From the NCBI GenBank assembly GCA_020629175.1, contig JAHDDU010000002.1:27692-91691 (forward strand): a stretch of DNA of 64,000 nucleotides, given 5' to 3'. The translations under genes were made by a program, and so were the position numbers. This document shows positions 17,653 to 28,036 of the stretch, piece by piece. The DNA is from Flavimaricola sp. Its GTDB lineage: Bacteria; Pseudomonadota; Alphaproteobacteria; Rhodobacterales; Rhodobacteraceae. A model generated the notes under the pieces. The model saw nothing but the letters and a program-made list of their open reading frames with translations, ran no database searches and was not told where the DNA came from. Numbering within the stretch: position 1 is the first letter of the stretch; each line of letters begins with the position of its first letter.

Positions 17653-19896
17653 ATGCCGCACCGCGCAGAAACTGAGAGCCGCAAGCTGCTGGGCCGCTTG
17701 CGCGAAGCGCTTGCCGAGGACAGCGCCGGACAGGCGCGTCTGGACCACGTGGTGCAGCTCATCGCGTCCTCCATGCAGACCGAAGTGTGCTCGATCTACC
17801 TGTTCCGGGATGCCGAAACCTTGGAGCTGTGTGCGACGGAAGGTCTGCAGCAGGACGCAGTTCACCAGACGCGGCTGAAGCTTGGCGAAGGTCTGGTGGG
17901 GCGCACTGCCGAACGGGGCCAAGTGATCAACGCCGCAAACGCCCCTGCCCGCGCGGGCTTCCGCTATATGCCGGAAACGGGTGAGGAAAAATTCATTTCT
18001 TTCTGCGGTGTCCCGATTGCCCGTCTTGGCCAGCCTTTGGGCGTCCTCGTCGTACAATCGCGCGAGCAGCGCAGGTTTACGCCGGACGAGGTCTACGCCC
18101 TCGAAGTGGTCGCAATGGTTCTGGCCGAGATGACAGAGCTCGGCGCGTTTGTCGGCGAAGGGGCTGCGCTTTCTGCCCCGCACCAGCGCCCCGAGATGTT
18201 CCGCGGCCTGATCGGACAGGAAGGGGCCGTGCGCGGCACCGTCTACCTGCATGAACCGCGCGTAGTCGTGACCAACCCGATCGCAGAAGATACCGAAGTT
18301 GAGCTTGGACGCCTGCGTGCAGCGGTTGAAGATCTGCAAACCAGTGTCGACACGATGATCTCGGACAGTGGCGCCGCGGGCGATCAAGCTGAAATTCTTG
18401 AGAACTATCGCCTTTTCGCGCACTCCCGCAGCTGGCTCCGGCGGATGGAGGCGGATGTCGAAAACGGTCTTTCTGCCGAAGCTGCCGTCGAAAAGGAGCA
18501 GTCTCTGGCGCGTTCCCGGATGGGGCGCAGCAAGGACGCCTATATGCGCGAACGGGCAAATGATCTGGACGACCTGTCCAACCGTTTGCTGCGGATTCTA
18601 ACCGGCCAAGGGTCGGATACCGGTGCCGATATGCCCGACGATCCTGTGCTCGTGGCGAAAAACATCGGGCCGGGAGAGCTGCTCGAGTACGGCAAGGCTT
18701 TGCGTGGCATCGTGTTAGAGGAGGGGTCTGTCGGCAGCCATGCTGCGATTGTGGCGCGCGCCTGGGCGATCCCGCTGATCATCCGTGCCAGCCGCATCAC
18801 GGCAGAAGCGCTGAACGGTGATACAATCCTTGTAGATGGCGATCAGGGCATCGCGCACCTTCGTCCGGATGAAACGGTTCAGGCGGCTTTCGCGGACAAG
18901 ATCGCCATGCAGGCCCGCGCGCAAGAGCGCTACGCCTCAATCCGGGACGAGCCCGCGCAGGCCAAATGCGGCACTGTCATTTCGCTCAACATGAACGCGG
19001 GACTGATGGCCGATCTGCCCTCTATTGAGAGCAGTGGCGCCGAAGGCGTAGGGCTTTTCCGGACCGAACTACAGTTCCTGATCCGCAACAAGATGCCCAA
19101 GCGTTCCGAGCTGTCGTCGCTCTATGGCCGCGTCATGGACAGCGCCAAAGGGCGGCGGGTGACGTTCCGCACGCTCGACATCGGCTCGGACAAGGTGCTG
19201 AGCTACATGAAGCCCAACGACGAGCCGAACCCGGCAATGGGGTGGCGGGCCTTGCGTGTGGGGCTGGACAAACCCGGCGTGCTGCGGATGCAATTGCAGG
19301 CCCTCGTGCGCGGTGCGGCCGGGCGGCCTCTGACAGTGATGTTCCCCTTTGTGGCCGATCCGTCTGAGTTTCAATCTGCGCGGGCCGAAATGGATAAAGC
19401 GCTCGAACGTGAGAGTATTCTGGGCCATCCGCTGCCCGAAAACATCGAGATCGGAGCGATGGTTGAGACACCCAGCCTCGGTTTCGCGCCGCAGAGTTTC
19501 TTTGATGACGTCGATTTCCTGTCTGTCGGCGGAAACGACCTCAAACAGTTCTTCTTTGCAGCAGACCGCGAGAATGAGCGTGTCCGAAGGCGCTATGACA
19601 CGCTGGACGTCAGCTTTCTGTCGTTCCTCGAACAGATTGTCACCCGCGCCAATGCCTCTGGCACCCCGATCAGCTTTTGCGGGGAAGATGCTGGCCGCCC
19701 GATTGAGGCGCTGGTTTTCGCGGCCCTTGGATTTCGCTCGCTTTCCATGCGCCCCCCTTCCATCGGCCCGGTCAAGCATCTGATCCGGCGCGTGTCCTTG
19801 GAAGAAGTGCGGGAGGTTGTTGAGGACGCCAGAACGTCTGGTGCGCAATCCGTGCGCAAGGCCGTCACCGATTGGCTGGTCTTTCAGCAGGATTAA
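17653..19896 (+). CDS. ptsP: Phosphoenolpyruvate-protein phosphotransferase PtsP (EI-Ntr)
   Basis: 747 residues from the ATG at 17653, which has a strong GAGGGGAGC ribosome-binding site. An N-terminal GAF domain (about 20-150) is followed by the enzyme I domains. The phosphorylated histidine is His363 in GSVGSHAAIVARA; the PEP-binding C-terminal barrel has GVGLFRTELQF and GGNDLKQFFF. It starts the nitrogen phosphotransferase relay EI-Ntr to NPr to EIIA-Ntr, a regulatory chain responding to nitrogen through the GAF domain (glutamine/2-oxoglutarate in known cases). Confidence 0.96.
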   Translation: MPHRAETESRKLLGRLREALAEDSAGQARLDHVVQLIASSMQTEVCSIYLFRDAETLELCATEGLQQDAVHQTRLKLGEGLVGRTAERGQVINAANAPARAGFRYMPETGEEKFISFCGVPIARLGQPLGVLVVQSREQRRFTPDEVYALEVVAMVLAEMTELGAFVGEGAALSAPHQRPEMFRGLIGQEGAVRGTVYLHEPRVVVTNPIAEDTEVELGRLRAAVEDLQTSVDTMISDSGAAGDQAEILENYRLFAHSRSWLRRMEADVENGLSAEAAVEKEQSLARSRMGRSKDAYMRERANDLDDLSNRLLRILTGQGSDTGADMPDDPVLVAKNIGPGELLEYGKALRGIVLEEGSVGSHAAIVARAWAIPLIIRASRITAEALNGDTILVDGDQGIAHLRPDETVQAAFADKIAMQARAQERYASIRDEPAQAKCGTVISLNMNAGLMADLPSIESSGAEGVGLFRTELQFLIRNKMPKRSELSSLYGRVMDSAKGRRVTFRTLDIGSDKVLSYMKPNDEPNPAMGWRALRVGLDKPGVLRMQLQALVRGAAGRPLTVMFPFVADPSEFQSARAEMDKALERESILGHPLPENIEIGAMVETPSLGFAPQSFFDDVDFLSVGGNDLKQFFFAADRENERVRRRYDTLDVSFLSFLEQIVTRANASGTPISFCGEDAGRPIEALVFAALGFRSLSMRPPSIGPVKHLIRRVSLEEVREVVEDARTSGAQSVRKAVTDWLVFQQD

Positions 19897-19899
19897 AGT

Positions 19900-20691
19900 C
19901 TAACCAAGGTTGACCGAAATTTTGCGTGCGTTGAGCACCTTGTGGAAGTGCTCGGCCACATCGTCAGCGTCATGGTTGCGTGTCAGCGCGCGCAGTCCGA
20001 AATGCACATGTGCCATCTCAACGTAATAATCGACAAACACGTAGTTCGTCCCTGCCCCGGCTGCAGCGCCGATGATCGGCACGGCTTGCGTCGCGAGCTT
20101 TTGCCCGAGTACCGTCGCAAAACGGGGGGCGATAACGTTGATCATTTTGTTCAGCGCGGGGCCGGTCAGGCTCATCCGTGCGCCGACAAAACTCGTGTCG
20201 ATCCCGTCGTCCTCATCACCCGGGCCGCCTGATCCAAACACGCGCAGGCATTCCAGCCGGGTTTCCTCAGAAGTTGGATCTTCGCCATAGCTTTCGGCCA
20301 CGTTTTGGACGGCGCGAAAAATCACGGTGGTGGCAATGGGCAATTCCACCAGCGCCGTTGGCAAGCCGCCGACGCCACCCAGCGCACCTGACAGGCTGGC
20401 CAAAACCTTGTGGCCCCGATCAGAGTTCAGCGGCCCCGGCATGCGTACTTTTTCCGCAGTATCATAGCTTTGGAGCAGCGCACGTCTCGCCGCGGCTTCC
20501 AGCTTGGCCCGCGCCTCTTTGGGGAGGAGCGATAAGCCATCTTCGACCTGCCCGCCCGCGAAAGTGACAGCGGACATCAATATGCCCCTTGCCTTGTCCT
20601 GCCGGATTGCAAGATCGGCAATCTGCCTTTTCGTCTCGTCAGACAAGGCCTGTGCCGGATTGATGGTTTTCATCGGATGCTGCTTGGTCAT
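19900..20691 (-). CDS. EcsC family protein
   Basis: About 263 residues from the ATG at 20691; other possible starts are an ATG at 20673 and a GTG at 20757, and none has a strong ribosome-binding site. The Gly/Ala-rich helical stretches (ASLSGALGGVGGLPTAL, VPIIGAAAGAGTNYVF) and the two-domain arrangement match the EcsC family, whose function is unclear though some members are membrane-associated. It converges on ptsP with a 3-bp gap and lies 31 bp after the GNAT gene on the same strand. Confidence 0.78.
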   Translation of the reverse strand: MTKQHPMKTINPAQALSDETKRQIADLAIRQDKARGILMSAVTFAGGQVEDGLSLLPKEARAKLEAAARRALLQSYDTAEKVRMPGPLNSDRGHKVLASLSGALGGVGGLPTALVELPIATTVIFRAVQNVAESYGEDPTSEETRLECLRVFGSGGPGDEDDGIDTSFVGARMSLTGPALNKMINVIAPRFATVLGQKLATQAVPIIGAAAGAGTNYVFVDYYVEMAHVHFGLRALTRNHDADDVAEHFHKVLNARKISVNLG

Positions 20692-20722
20692 ACTTATAAA
20701 GTCGGGGTTCACAGACCCGTTT

Positions 20723-21211
20723 TCAAGCGGTTGCCTTTTGAACGGGCCCAACCACACCTTGCCAAGCGCCTGCGACCAGCTCTATCCCCATCACCCTCTC
20801 CGGGTTCGTAGGTTGCGGCATGATCACGTCCGTGAGCTTGGAAAACCCAAAGCGCTGGTAGTACGGCGCATCCCCAACAAGCATCATGCGGGACCAGCCC
20901 AGCTCTCGGCCGATCTCTATGGATTTGTAGATCAGGTAGGCCCCCAATCCCTCGCCCTGTCGCGTCGGGTGCACGGCCACAGGGCCAAAGAGGATGACGT
21001 CCTGCCCTGCCACTCTGACCGGCCAGCTGCGGACTGCACCGCCCAGAATGCCAGCCTCGTCTCGCTCGACAAGGCACATTGGTGCAATCGGGGCCACGTC
21101 ATTGCGAAACCGGTAAGACGACAGCGCCTCACGCCCCGGCGCAAAGGTCAGGTCATAAAGCGCTTCGACCTCCCACCAGTCTGATGGCTGTTCCTGTTGT
21201 AGCGTGATCAT
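20723..21211 (-). CDS. GNAT family N-acetyltransferase
   Basis: About 162 residues from the ATG at 21211, just after a G-rich ribosome-binding site. The acetyl-CoA binding loop (GPVAVHPTRQGEGLGAYL) and the C-terminal YYQRFGF motif are typical of the YhbS-like group of GNAT proteins. The acceptor substrate is unknown. It probably forms a two-gene unit with the downstream EcsC-like gene. Confidence 0.85.
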   Translation of the reverse strand: MITLQQEQPSDWWEVEALYDLTFAPGREALSSYRFRNDVAPIAPMCLVERDEAGILGGAVRSWPVRVAGQDVILFGPVAVHPTRQGEGLGAYLIYKSIEIGRELGWSRMMLVGDAPYYQRFGFSKLTDVIMPQPTNPERVMGIELVAGAWQGVVGPVQKATA

Positions 21212-21303
21212 TCCCCGCCCCGTCCCGACGCCCCTCCCCAAGGGCTGGCCTTTGGGGCAACATGCCGCTAGGCACGGGCTGTGACAAGAGCGAGAGAGGC
21301 ACC

Positions 21304-21909
21304 ATGTTCTACGAGCCTAAATTGGGCCACGGTCTGCCGCATAACCCCTTCAACGCCATCATCGCCCCACGCCCCATCGCATGGATCGCGACGCGAGATG
21401 GAAATGGGGCCGAAAACCTCGCACCCTACTCCTTCTTTAACGCTGTCGCCTATGAGCCACCGCAAGTTATGTTTGCCTCCACCTCGGCCAAGCCGGATCG
21501 CGGCGACACCAAGGACAGCGTGGCCAACATTCGCGAGACCGGCGTTTTTTGCATCAACATCGTTGAACACGCGATGCGGGACGCGATGAACCTGACCTCT
21601 GGCCCATGGCCACGGGAGACAGATGAGTTTGAGGCGGCAGGGCTACACCGCGCTGCCTGTGAAACCATCGCTTGTAGCCGGCTGGCGGACGCCCCTGCGG
21701 CCTTGGAATGCAAGTTGACGCGGATTGTGCAACTCGACGGCTTGGCAAATTTCACGGTCTTTGGCGAGGTGACCGGCATTCATATGCGCGACGACTGCAT
21801 CGTTGATGGTTCGTTTGATGTGACCACGTTCAACCCTCTCGCCCGGATGGGCTATCGTGACTACACGACGGTACGCGATGTCTTTACACTCAATCGCCCG
21901 GGCGAATGA
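21304..21909 (+). CDS. Flavin reductase-like domain protein
   Basis: 201 residues from the ATG at 21304 (AGAGAGG site). The pattern IIAPRPIAWIATRDGNG, NLAPYSFFNAVAYEPP and GVFCINIV is that of the FMN-binding split-barrel flavin reductase family (flavoredoxin type). Members bind FMN and reduce flavins or act as oxidoreductases; the physiological substrate is unknown. It is followed 60 bp later by mtnP on the same strand. Confidence 0.88.
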   Translation: MFYEPKLGHGLPHNPFNAIIAPRPIAWIATRDGNGAENLAPYSFFNAVAYEPPQVMFASTSAKPDRGDTKDSVANIRETGVFCINIVEHAMRDAMNLTSGPWPRETDEFEAAGLHRAACETIACSRLADAPAALECKLTRIVQLDGLANFTVFGEVTGIHMRDDCIVDGSFDVTTFNPLARMGYRDYTTVRDVFTLNRPGE

Positions 21910-21969
21910 GTTGCGCTGCCGGGTTAGTTTTGGTTTTCTAGTCATGGTTGCATGCGACTTGGGGGCGGT

Positions 21970-22836
21970 ATGACAGCAAAGCTCGGCATTATCGGCGGCT
22001 CAGGTCTTTACGACATCCCGGGGCTGACGGACGCGGCGTGGCAAATGGTCGAGACGCCATGGGGGGCGACCTCTGACGCGTTCCTGTGCGGCGTGCTGGG
22101 CGAGATGGAGGTGGTGTTTGTGCCGCGCCATGGCCGCGGACACAAACATTCGCCAACAACTGTCCCTTACCGCGCTAATATTGATGCGCTCAAACGGCTG
22201 GGCGTGACGGACGTGGTCTCGATCTCGGCCTGCGGATCTTTCAGAGAGGAGCTTGCACCCGGCGATTTTGTCCTCGTGGATCAGTTCATTGACCGTACAT
22301 TTGCCCGCGAGAAGACCTTTTTTGGCACAGGTTGCGTGGCCCATGTCAGCGTGGCGCATCCAACTTGCCCGCGTCTGTCTGGCGCTGTGACCCAGGCTGC
22401 CGAGGCTGCAGGGATCACCCTGCATCAGGGCGGTACATACCTCGCGATGGAAGGGCCGCAGTTCAGCACTGTCGCTGAAAGCCGGATGTACAAATCATGG
22501 GGCTGTGACGTGATCGGGATGACCAATATGCCCGAGGCAAAGCTGGCGCGTGAGGCGGAGCTTTGCTACGCCAGCGTGGCTATGGTGACGGACTATGACA
22601 GTTGGCACCCCGGCCATGAAACCGTTGATATCTCGACGATCATTGCGACGTTGCAAGGCAACACTGCACAGGCAAAAGCTCTTGTCGCGGGACTGCCCGC
22701 GGCGATCCCACGGCGCCTAACGCCCTGCCCCGACGGCTGCGACCGGGCGCTGGACCATGCGATCATGACGGCGCCTGACGCCCGAGACCCTAGCATCCTC
22801 GCCCGGCTCGATGCGATTGCCGGGCGCATTCTTTAA
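21970..22836 (+). CDS. mtnP: S-methyl-5'-thioadenosine phosphorylase
   Basis: 288 residues from the ATG at 21970 with a GGGGGCGG site; an ATG 18 bp upstream would add six residues. It cleaves methylthioadenosine to adenine and 5-methylthioribose-1-phosphate. Family motifs: IIGGSGLYD, the phosphate-binding RHGRGHKHSPTTVPYRANI (19 residues) and the substrate pocket EGPQFST...IGMTNMPEA. The next gene, apt, salvages the adenine released here, so the pair forms a functional unit with a 21-bp gap. Confidence 0.95.
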   Translation: MTAKLGIIGGSGLYDIPGLTDAAWQMVETPWGATSDAFLCGVLGEMEVVFVPRHGRGHKHSPTTVPYRANIDALKRLGVTDVVSISACGSFREELAPGDFVLVDQFIDRTFAREKTFFGTGCVAHVSVAHPTCPRLSGAVTQAAEAAGITLHQGGTYLAMEGPQFSTVAESRMYKSWGCDVIGMTNMPEAKLAREAELCYASVAMVTDYDSWHPGHETVDISTIIATLQGNTAQAKALVAGLPAAIPRRLTPCPDGCDRALDHAIMTAPDARDPSILARLDAIAGRIL

Positions 22837-22857
22837 TCCGTTTTCAGAGGACACCTT

Positions 22858-23388
22858 ATGCCTAGCGTCAAAGACTACATCCGCACGATCCCCGACTTTC
22901 CGCATGAGGGGATCATGTTTCGCGATGTCACCACGCTCTTTGATAATGCCCAAGGGTTTCGGATGGCTGTTGACCAACTGGTACATCCCTACGCGGGCCA
23001 AAGGATCGACAAGGTCGCAGGGCTTGAAGCGCGCGGGTTTATCCTTGGCGGTGCGGTAGCGCACCAACTCTCGGTGGGCTTTGTTCCCATCCGCAAAAAG
23101 GGCAAACTGCCGGGTAAGACGATTGAGCAATCCTACAAACTCGAATACGGCGAGGCGACTGTCGAGCTGCACGATGATGCACTGCAACCGGGCGAAAAAG
23201 TGCTGCTGGTTGACGATCTTCTTGCGACTGGTGGCACGGCAGAGGCAGGCGTGCGTCTGATCGAACGGCTGGGGGCAGAGGTGATCAGCTGCGCCTTCGT
23301 GATTGATCTGCCGGAACTTGGCGGGCGCAAGCACCTCGAAAGCCTTGGGATGAACGTCCAGACGCTTTGCGAGTTTGAGGGCGCCTAA
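22858..23388 (+). CDS. apt: Adenine phosphoribosyltransferase
   Basis: 176 residues. It converts adenine and PRPP to AMP. The PRPP-binding motif [17 protein letters not shown] is at about 115-131, and the N-terminal [16 protein letters not shown] is diagnostic. It acts directly after mtnP in methylthioadenosine salvage. Its last four bases overlap the end of the convergent FAD-oxidase gene. Confidence 0.96.
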   Translation: MPSVKDYIRTIPDFPHEGIMFRDVTTLFDNAQGFRMAVDQLVHPYAGQRIDKVAGLEARGFILGGAVAHQLSVGFVPIRKKGKLPGKTIEQSYKLEYGEATVELHDDALQPGEKVLLVDDLLATGGTAEAGVRLIERLGAEVISCAFVIDLPELGGRKHLESLGMNVQTLCEFEGA

Positions 23389-24797
23389 CCCACGCTCCGC
23401 AGCACCGCCCCGGGGTTCATAATACCCTGCGGGTCGAGCGCCTTTTTGATCGCGCTCATCATTGCGAGCTTGACTGGATCGCCATAAGTTTCAAGATCGG
23501 CAACCTTCAGACGGCCCACACCATGTTCGGCACTGACCGATCCACCCAAGGAATGGGTTAGATCATGGACAGCGCGCTTCACATCCTTGCGCAAATGTTC
23601 ATAATCTGCGCGGGTTTTGCCCGGTGCCGGAAAGACGTTGTAGTGCAGGTTTCCGTCGCCCAAATGGCCAAAGCAGTTGATCCGGAACTCTGCAATCTCG
23701 GCCAAAAGCGGCCCGCCCTTAGTGATAAACTCCGGCACCGCGGACAAAGGGACCGAGATGTCGTGGGAAGAAACTGATCCGATGCGGCGGTTGGCCTCCG
23801 GGATCGTTTCGCGGATGGCCCATAGATCGGCGCGTTGTGCCTCAGACTGCGCAATGACACCGTCGGTCGTCAGGCCCCGCTCTGCCGCCTCCTCAAACAG
23901 CGCCAAGAGTGCGGCTTGGGGGTCGGTCGTTCCAAAAGTGCCGATGTCGATGAGAACCATCCAATCAGGTGTCTCTGCAAACGGCGCTTTGAAGGGTAAG
24001 TCAGTCTCGGCCAGGAAATCCAGCCCTTGCCGGTGCATCAACTCAAAGGCTGAGATCGCGTCACCGAGGTGCGCTTGCGCCACGGAAAGCAGATCAAGTG
24101 CAGCCTGTGGTGAAGGCACCGCGAGCATGGCAGCCCCTGTGTGCGCAGGCTGTGGTACCAACCGCAAAGCGGCGGCGGTGATAATTCCTAGCGTCCCTTC
24201 GGCCCCGATCATCAGGTCGCGCAGATCATAGCCGGTGTTGTCTTTGCGCAGCCGTGACAGCCCATGCCACACGGTGCCGTCCGCTGTGACGACTTCGAGC
24301 CCCAAACATTGCGCCCGAGCATTGCCATAACGCAGCACATTCACCCCACCCGCATTCGTGGCAAGCAACCCGCCGATCCGGGCCGATCCTTCTGAGGCGA
24401 GCGACAGCGGGAACATGCGGTCGACCGACTTTGCCGCCTGATGAACATCCGCGAGTATCATCCCCGCATCGACGACCATCACATTCTCAGCCGGATGAAC
24501 CGCTCGCAGCGCGTTCATCCGTTCCAGCGACAAGACGACCGGCGTTGGCCCCTCCTCAAGCAATTGCCCGCCGACAAGGCCAGTCCCGCCGGAGTATGGC
24601 ACAATGCCGACCCGTGCCGCAGCGCAGGCCCGAACGACAGCAGCCACCTCATCGGTGGAGCTTGGGGCCACAACCACACCTTTGCCCTGCCACCGCCCCC
24701 GCGGCTCGGTCACATAGGCGGCGCTGTCGCGAAAAGCGGCATCCGGTAAGAGTGTCTTAAGGTCGGCAATAAAAGCGGCATCGGCAGAGTTCAGCAT
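23385..24797 (-). CDS. FAD-linked oxidase (GlcD/D-lactate dehydrogenase-like)
   Basis: 470 residues, the usual size of FAD-binding type 4 oxidases such as GlcD, D-lactate dehydrogenase or D-2-hydroxyglutarate dehydrogenase. The FAD-binding [12 protein letters not shown] motif is at about 60-72 and a second FAD contact is [16 protein letters not shown]. The C-terminus has the metal/substrate region [12 protein letters not shown] and SAEHGVG. The lack of iron-sulfur motifs and of glcE/glcF neighbours argues against a glycolate oxidase complex. It lies 3 bp after the GNAT gene, last in a five-gene operon running from the SURF1 gene. Confidence 0.9.
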   Translation of the reverse strand: MLNSADAAFIADLKTLLPDAAFRDSAAYVTEPRGRWQGKGVVVAPSSTDEVAAVVRACAAARVGIVPYSGGTGLVGGQLLEEGPTPVVLSLERMNALRAVHPAENVMVVDAGMILADVHQAAKSVDRMFPLSLASEGSARIGGLLATNAGGVNVLRYGNARAQCLGLEVVTADGTVWHGLSRLRKDNTGYDLRDLMIGAEGTLGIITAAALRLVPQPAHTGAAMLAVPSPQAALDLLSVAQAHLGDAISAFELMHRQGLDFLAETDLPFKAPFAETPDWMVLIDIGTFGTTDPQAALLALFEEAAERGLTTDGVIAQSEAQRADLWAIRETIPEANRRIGSVSSHDISVPLSAVPEFITKGGPLLAEIAEFRINCFGHLGDGNLHYNVFPAPGKTRADYEHLRKDVKRAVHDLTHSLGGSVSAEHGVGRLKVADLETYGDPVKLAMMSAIKKALDPQGIMNPGAVLRSVG

Positions 24798-24800
24798 ACG

Positions 24801-25385
24801 CTATCCTGCATCGGTTTTCCCACGTCGGTCTGAGCGCAGATTGGCATAGAGCACATGGTTGCGCCACCGACCATTGATCTGCAAATAGCTTTGCGCCACG
24901 CCTTCGTATTTGTACCCGCAGCTTTCCAGCAGTTTGCGCGAGGGCAGATTTTCCGGCAGGCACCCCGCTTCAATCCGACTGAGATCAAGTTCGGTGAACG
25001 CGTGATGCACCAGTGCCTTGATCGCTTCGCGCATGTATCCGTTGCGCGCAAAGCTTTGTCCGATCCAGTAGCCGGTTGTGCCCGCCTGCGCTGGCCCTCT
25101 GCGAATGTTATCAAGCGTGATGGCGCCCATCAGTGCCGCATCTTCGCGACGCACAAGAAACAGCGGCAGCGCATGCCCCTGCGCAATGGAGCGCTGCGCC
25201 CAATAGACACGGTTGGTAAAGCTCTTGCGGCTGAGATGATCTTTGGCCCAGTTGGGCTCCCACGGAGTCAGGAACGCGCGGCTTTCGCTGCGCAACCCGG
25301 ACCAGGCGCGGAAATCCCCATGCTCGGGTGGGCGCAACGTCATACGCTCGGTCTCGAGCCGGACCTTCCGCCGCGCGCGTAGCAT
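24801..25385 (-). CDS. GNAT acetyltransferase, RimJ type
   Basis: 194 residues. N-terminal ETERMTLRPPEHGDF and WIGQSFARNGYMREA with GCLPENLPSRKLLESCGY are typical of RimJ/RimL-like acetyltransferases, which modify N-termini of ribosomal proteins or other amines; the target here is not certain. Its ATG shares one base with the stop of the M16 peptidase (TAATG), so translation is coupled. Confidence 0.9.
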   Translation of the reverse strand: MLRARRKVRLETERMTLRPPEHGDFRAWSGLRSESRAFLTPWEPNWAKDHLSRKSFTNRVYWAQRSIAQGHALPLFLVRREDAALMGAITLDNIRRGPAQAGTTGYWIGQSFARNGYMREAIKALVHHAFTELDLSRIEAGCLPENLPSRKLLESCGYKYEGVAQSYLQINGRWRNHVLYANLRSDRRGKTDAG

Positions 25386-26650
25386 TATGCGGCGAGCCTT
25401 GCCTGTAATTCCTCAAGCGTCGGCGCATTGTCCGCCGGGCCGTAGAGCGCCATCGCAGCACCCGCCGTGCTGGCCGTTACCTCACCATGAGCACGCACGT
25501 GTGCCAGCGTGACGCCATCGATTTTTTCGACCGCCTCATCAATCGTCGGAACGCGGCCCCAGATGGACAGCATACGTGCCAGACGTTCGGCCCGGTGCGA
25601 TGGGCTCTCAAGCCCCATCAGCATGCCTGCCTTCATTTGCACTTTGGCGCGCGTCACTTCGGCTTCCGTCATTTCATCTGCGGCCCGTTTCATCACGTCT
25701 GCCGTCACGGTTGCCAACTCGCCAATCTGTTCGCCCGCCGTGCCCGCATAGATGGTCATAAGGCCTGTATCTTCATAGGCCCCGGCCTGCGCAAAGATCG
25801 AATAGCACAAACCGCGGTTCTCACGCACTTCCTGGAACAACCGGCTCGACATGCCACCGCCCAAGGCATTGGCGTACACCTGCGCTGCAAAAATCTCGTC
25901 CGCGCGGTAGTTCGGCCCCTCAAACGCAAGCGCAAAATGCACCTGTTCAAGCGCCTTATCCTCACGCCGTTCACCACCCTGAAAACGGGCCGGTTGGATC
26001 AATGCCGGGGCCTTGACCGGGGCGAGCCCTCCAAACAGATTTTCGGCCATTTTGCAGATCGCATCGTGGTCCACAGCACCCGCCGCACAGAGCACCATCT
26101 GCGCCGGGCCATAGTGTTCTGCCACAAAACCGGCCAAATCTTCGCGGCTAAACGCGCCCACCCGCTCCGATGGTCCGAGAATCGTTCGGCCCAATGGCTG
26201 GTCAGGATACGCGACCTCCTGCAACCAATCGAAGATGATGTCATCGGGCGTATCCAGGGCCTGACCGATCTCTTGCAGGATCACGCCCCGCTCAACTTCG
26301 ATCTCCTCGGGATCAAAGACAGGGTTCAAGAGAATGTCGCCAATCACATCAATCGCCAGAGGTACATCATCTTCGAGGACGCGCGCATAATAGGCCGTCA
26401 TCTCGCGGCTGGTATAGGCATTGATATAGCCGCCAACATCCTCAATCGCCTCGGCGATTTGCAGGGCACTGCGGCTCTGGGTGCCCTTAAAAGCCATGTG
26501 TTCAAGGAAATGTGCAACACCGTTTTGTTCAATCCGTTCGTGGCGGCCACCGGCCATTACCCAGATCCCGACAGAGGCTGATTTCAGCCCCGGCATGTTC
26601 TCGGTGGCGATGCGAAAGCCATTCGGCAAGGTGTGCAGCTGAACGCTCAA
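25385..26650 (-). CDS. M16 family zinc peptidase (processing-peptidase-like)
   Basis: 421 residues, the size of bacterial homologues of the mitochondrial processing peptidase beta subunit. The inverted zinc motif HFLEH is at 47-51, with the third ligand Glu127 in ILQEIGQ. The C-terminal half has the substrate-groove sequence GGGMSSRLFQEVRENRGLCY. Function in bacteria is mostly unknown, perhaps degradation of signal peptides or small proteins. Its ATG overlaps the thrC stop by four bases. Confidence 0.92.
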   Translation of the reverse strand: MSVQLHTLPNGFRIATENMPGLKSASVGIWVMAGGRHERIEQNGVAHFLEHMAFKGTQSRSALQIAEAIEDVGGYINAYTSREMTAYYARVLEDDVPLAIDVIGDILLNPVFDPEEIEVERGVILQEIGQALDTPDDIIFDWLQEVAYPDQPLGRTILGPSERVGAFSREDLAGFVAEHYGPAQMVLCAAGAVDHDAICKMAENLFGGLAPVKAPALIQPARFQGGERREDKALEQVHFALAFEGPNYRADEIFAAQVYANALGGGMSSRLFQEVRENRGLCYSIFAQAGAYEDTGLMTIYAGTAGEQIGELATVTADVMKRAADEMTEAEVTRAKVQMKAGMLMGLESPSHRAERLARMLSIWGRVPTIDEAVEKIDGVTLAHVRAHGEVTASTAGAAMALYGPADNAPTLEELQARLAA

Positions 26651-28032
26651 AACGAAATCCGATCTCTAACCAGCGCTTGCAAGGCGCCCAAATCATTTGC
26701 CACCTGCGTCACACGTTCCGGCCGATCATACAAATCTGCCATCCGGGGCGGTAGCGGTGGGTGGATACCCGTCGCCGCCTCGACCGCCGCGGGGAACTTC
26801 GCAGGGTGCGCGGTTGCCAATGTGATCATCGGTGTGTGTCCCAAATATGGCGCAGCAACATGCACACCAACAGCGGAATGCGGACACAGTAATTCACCAT
26901 GTTTTTGCACATAGGCCGTGATCGCAGCAGAGGTTTCACCCTCGGACGCGCGGCCTGATTTGAAGGTGTCGCGCAACATGCCGATCGCGCCCTGACTGAT
27001 GGTAAAACTGCCAGACTTCAGGTCATCCATCTGCCCGGCCACTGTGGCCCCGTCTCGGCCATACGCATCGAACAGGACACGCTCAAAGTTGGACGACACC
27101 TGAATGTCCATGGACGGGCTGATTGAAGGGGTCACACCTTCCTTCGTGTAGGCCCCCGTCTGCAGCGTTCTGTGCAAGATATCGTTCTGGTTCGTGGCCA
27201 CCACCAAATCAGCGATTGGCAGACCCATCTGCTTGGCGATGTAACCCGCGAAAATGTCGCCAAAGTTACCGGTGGGCACCGTAAAGCTCACCTCGCGATG
27301 TGGCGCCCCAAGACTTACGGCGCTGCTGAAATAGTAGACGACCTGCGCGAGCACGCGGCCCCAGTTGATCGAATTCACGCCAGCGAGCTTGACCTCATCG
27401 CGGAACACATGGTCGTTGAACATGTCCTTCAGCCGGGCCTGACAATCGTCAAAGTCCCCATCAACCGCGATGGCGTGCACATTGTCTTCAACCGGTGTTG
27501 TCATCTGCCGGCGTTGTACCTCAGACACCCGGCCATGCGGGTAAAGGATGAACACATCCACGTTCGACAATCCGCGAAACGCCTCAATCGCCGCAGAGCC
27601 GGTGTCGCCGGACGTAGCCCCTACTATCGTTACACGGCTGCCAGAACGTCCTAGCGCCTTTTGGAACATCTGGCCGATGAGCTGCATCGCGAAGTCTTTG
27701 AACGCCAATGTGGGCCCGTGAAACAGTTCTAGCAAGAAATGGTTTGGGGCGAGTTGCACTAATGGCGCGCGGGCCGCGTGTCCAAAACCGCCATAGGCAT
27801 TGGCAATCAACTCGCGGAATTCATCGTCCGTAAACGTCTCGCCAATAAACGGGCGCATCACTGTAAAGGCGATCTCTTCATAGCTCTGCCCCGCCATCGC
27901 AGCGATCTGCGCTTGTGTCAGCGTCGGCACAGCCTCGGGCACGTAAAGCCCGCCATCGGGTGCCAAGCCCGTCAGCATCGCCTGCTCAAACGTCAGCGCG
28001 GGGGATTTGCCGCGGGTCGAGATATAGTGCAT
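26647..28032 (-). CDS. thrC: Threonine synthase
   Basis: 461 residues, as for the longer bacterial ThrC. It converts O-phosphohomoserine to threonine with pyridoxal phosphate; the PLP lysine is Lys112 in LAFKDFAMQ, and GATSGDTGSAA and PTGNFGD are the phosphate-binding loops. It follows the SURF1 gene by 4 bp and overlaps the M16 peptidase gene by 4 bp, so threonine synthesis sits in an operon with oxidase assembly and peptidase genes. Confidence 0.95.
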   Translation of the reverse strand: MHYISTRGKSPALTFEQAMLTGLAPDGGLYVPEAVPTLTQAQIAAMAGQSYEEIAFTVMRPFIGETFTDDEFRELIANAYGGFGHAARAPLVQLAPNHFLLELFHGPTLAFKDFAMQLIGQMFQKALGRSGSRVTIVGATSGDTGSAAIEAFRGLSNVDVFILYPHGRVSEVQRRQMTTPVEDNVHAIAVDGDFDDCQARLKDMFNDHVFRDEVKLAGVNSINWGRVLAQVVYYFSSAVSLGAPHREVSFTVPTGNFGDIFAGYIAKQMGLPIADLVVATNQNDILHRTLQTGAYTKEGVTPSISPSMDIQVSSNFERVLFDAYGRDGATVAGQMDDLKSGSFTISQGAIGMLRDTFKSGRASEGETSAAITAYVQKHGELLCPHSAVGVHVAAPYLGHTPMITLATAHPAKFPAAVEAATGIHPPLPPRMADLYDRPERVTQVANDLGALQALVRDRISF

Positions 28033-28036
28033 CAGG

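Noticed and set aside
17437-18423. Open frame of 328 codons antisense to the end of lysC and the start of ptsP
   Set aside because: Overlaps two well-supported genes; no family features.
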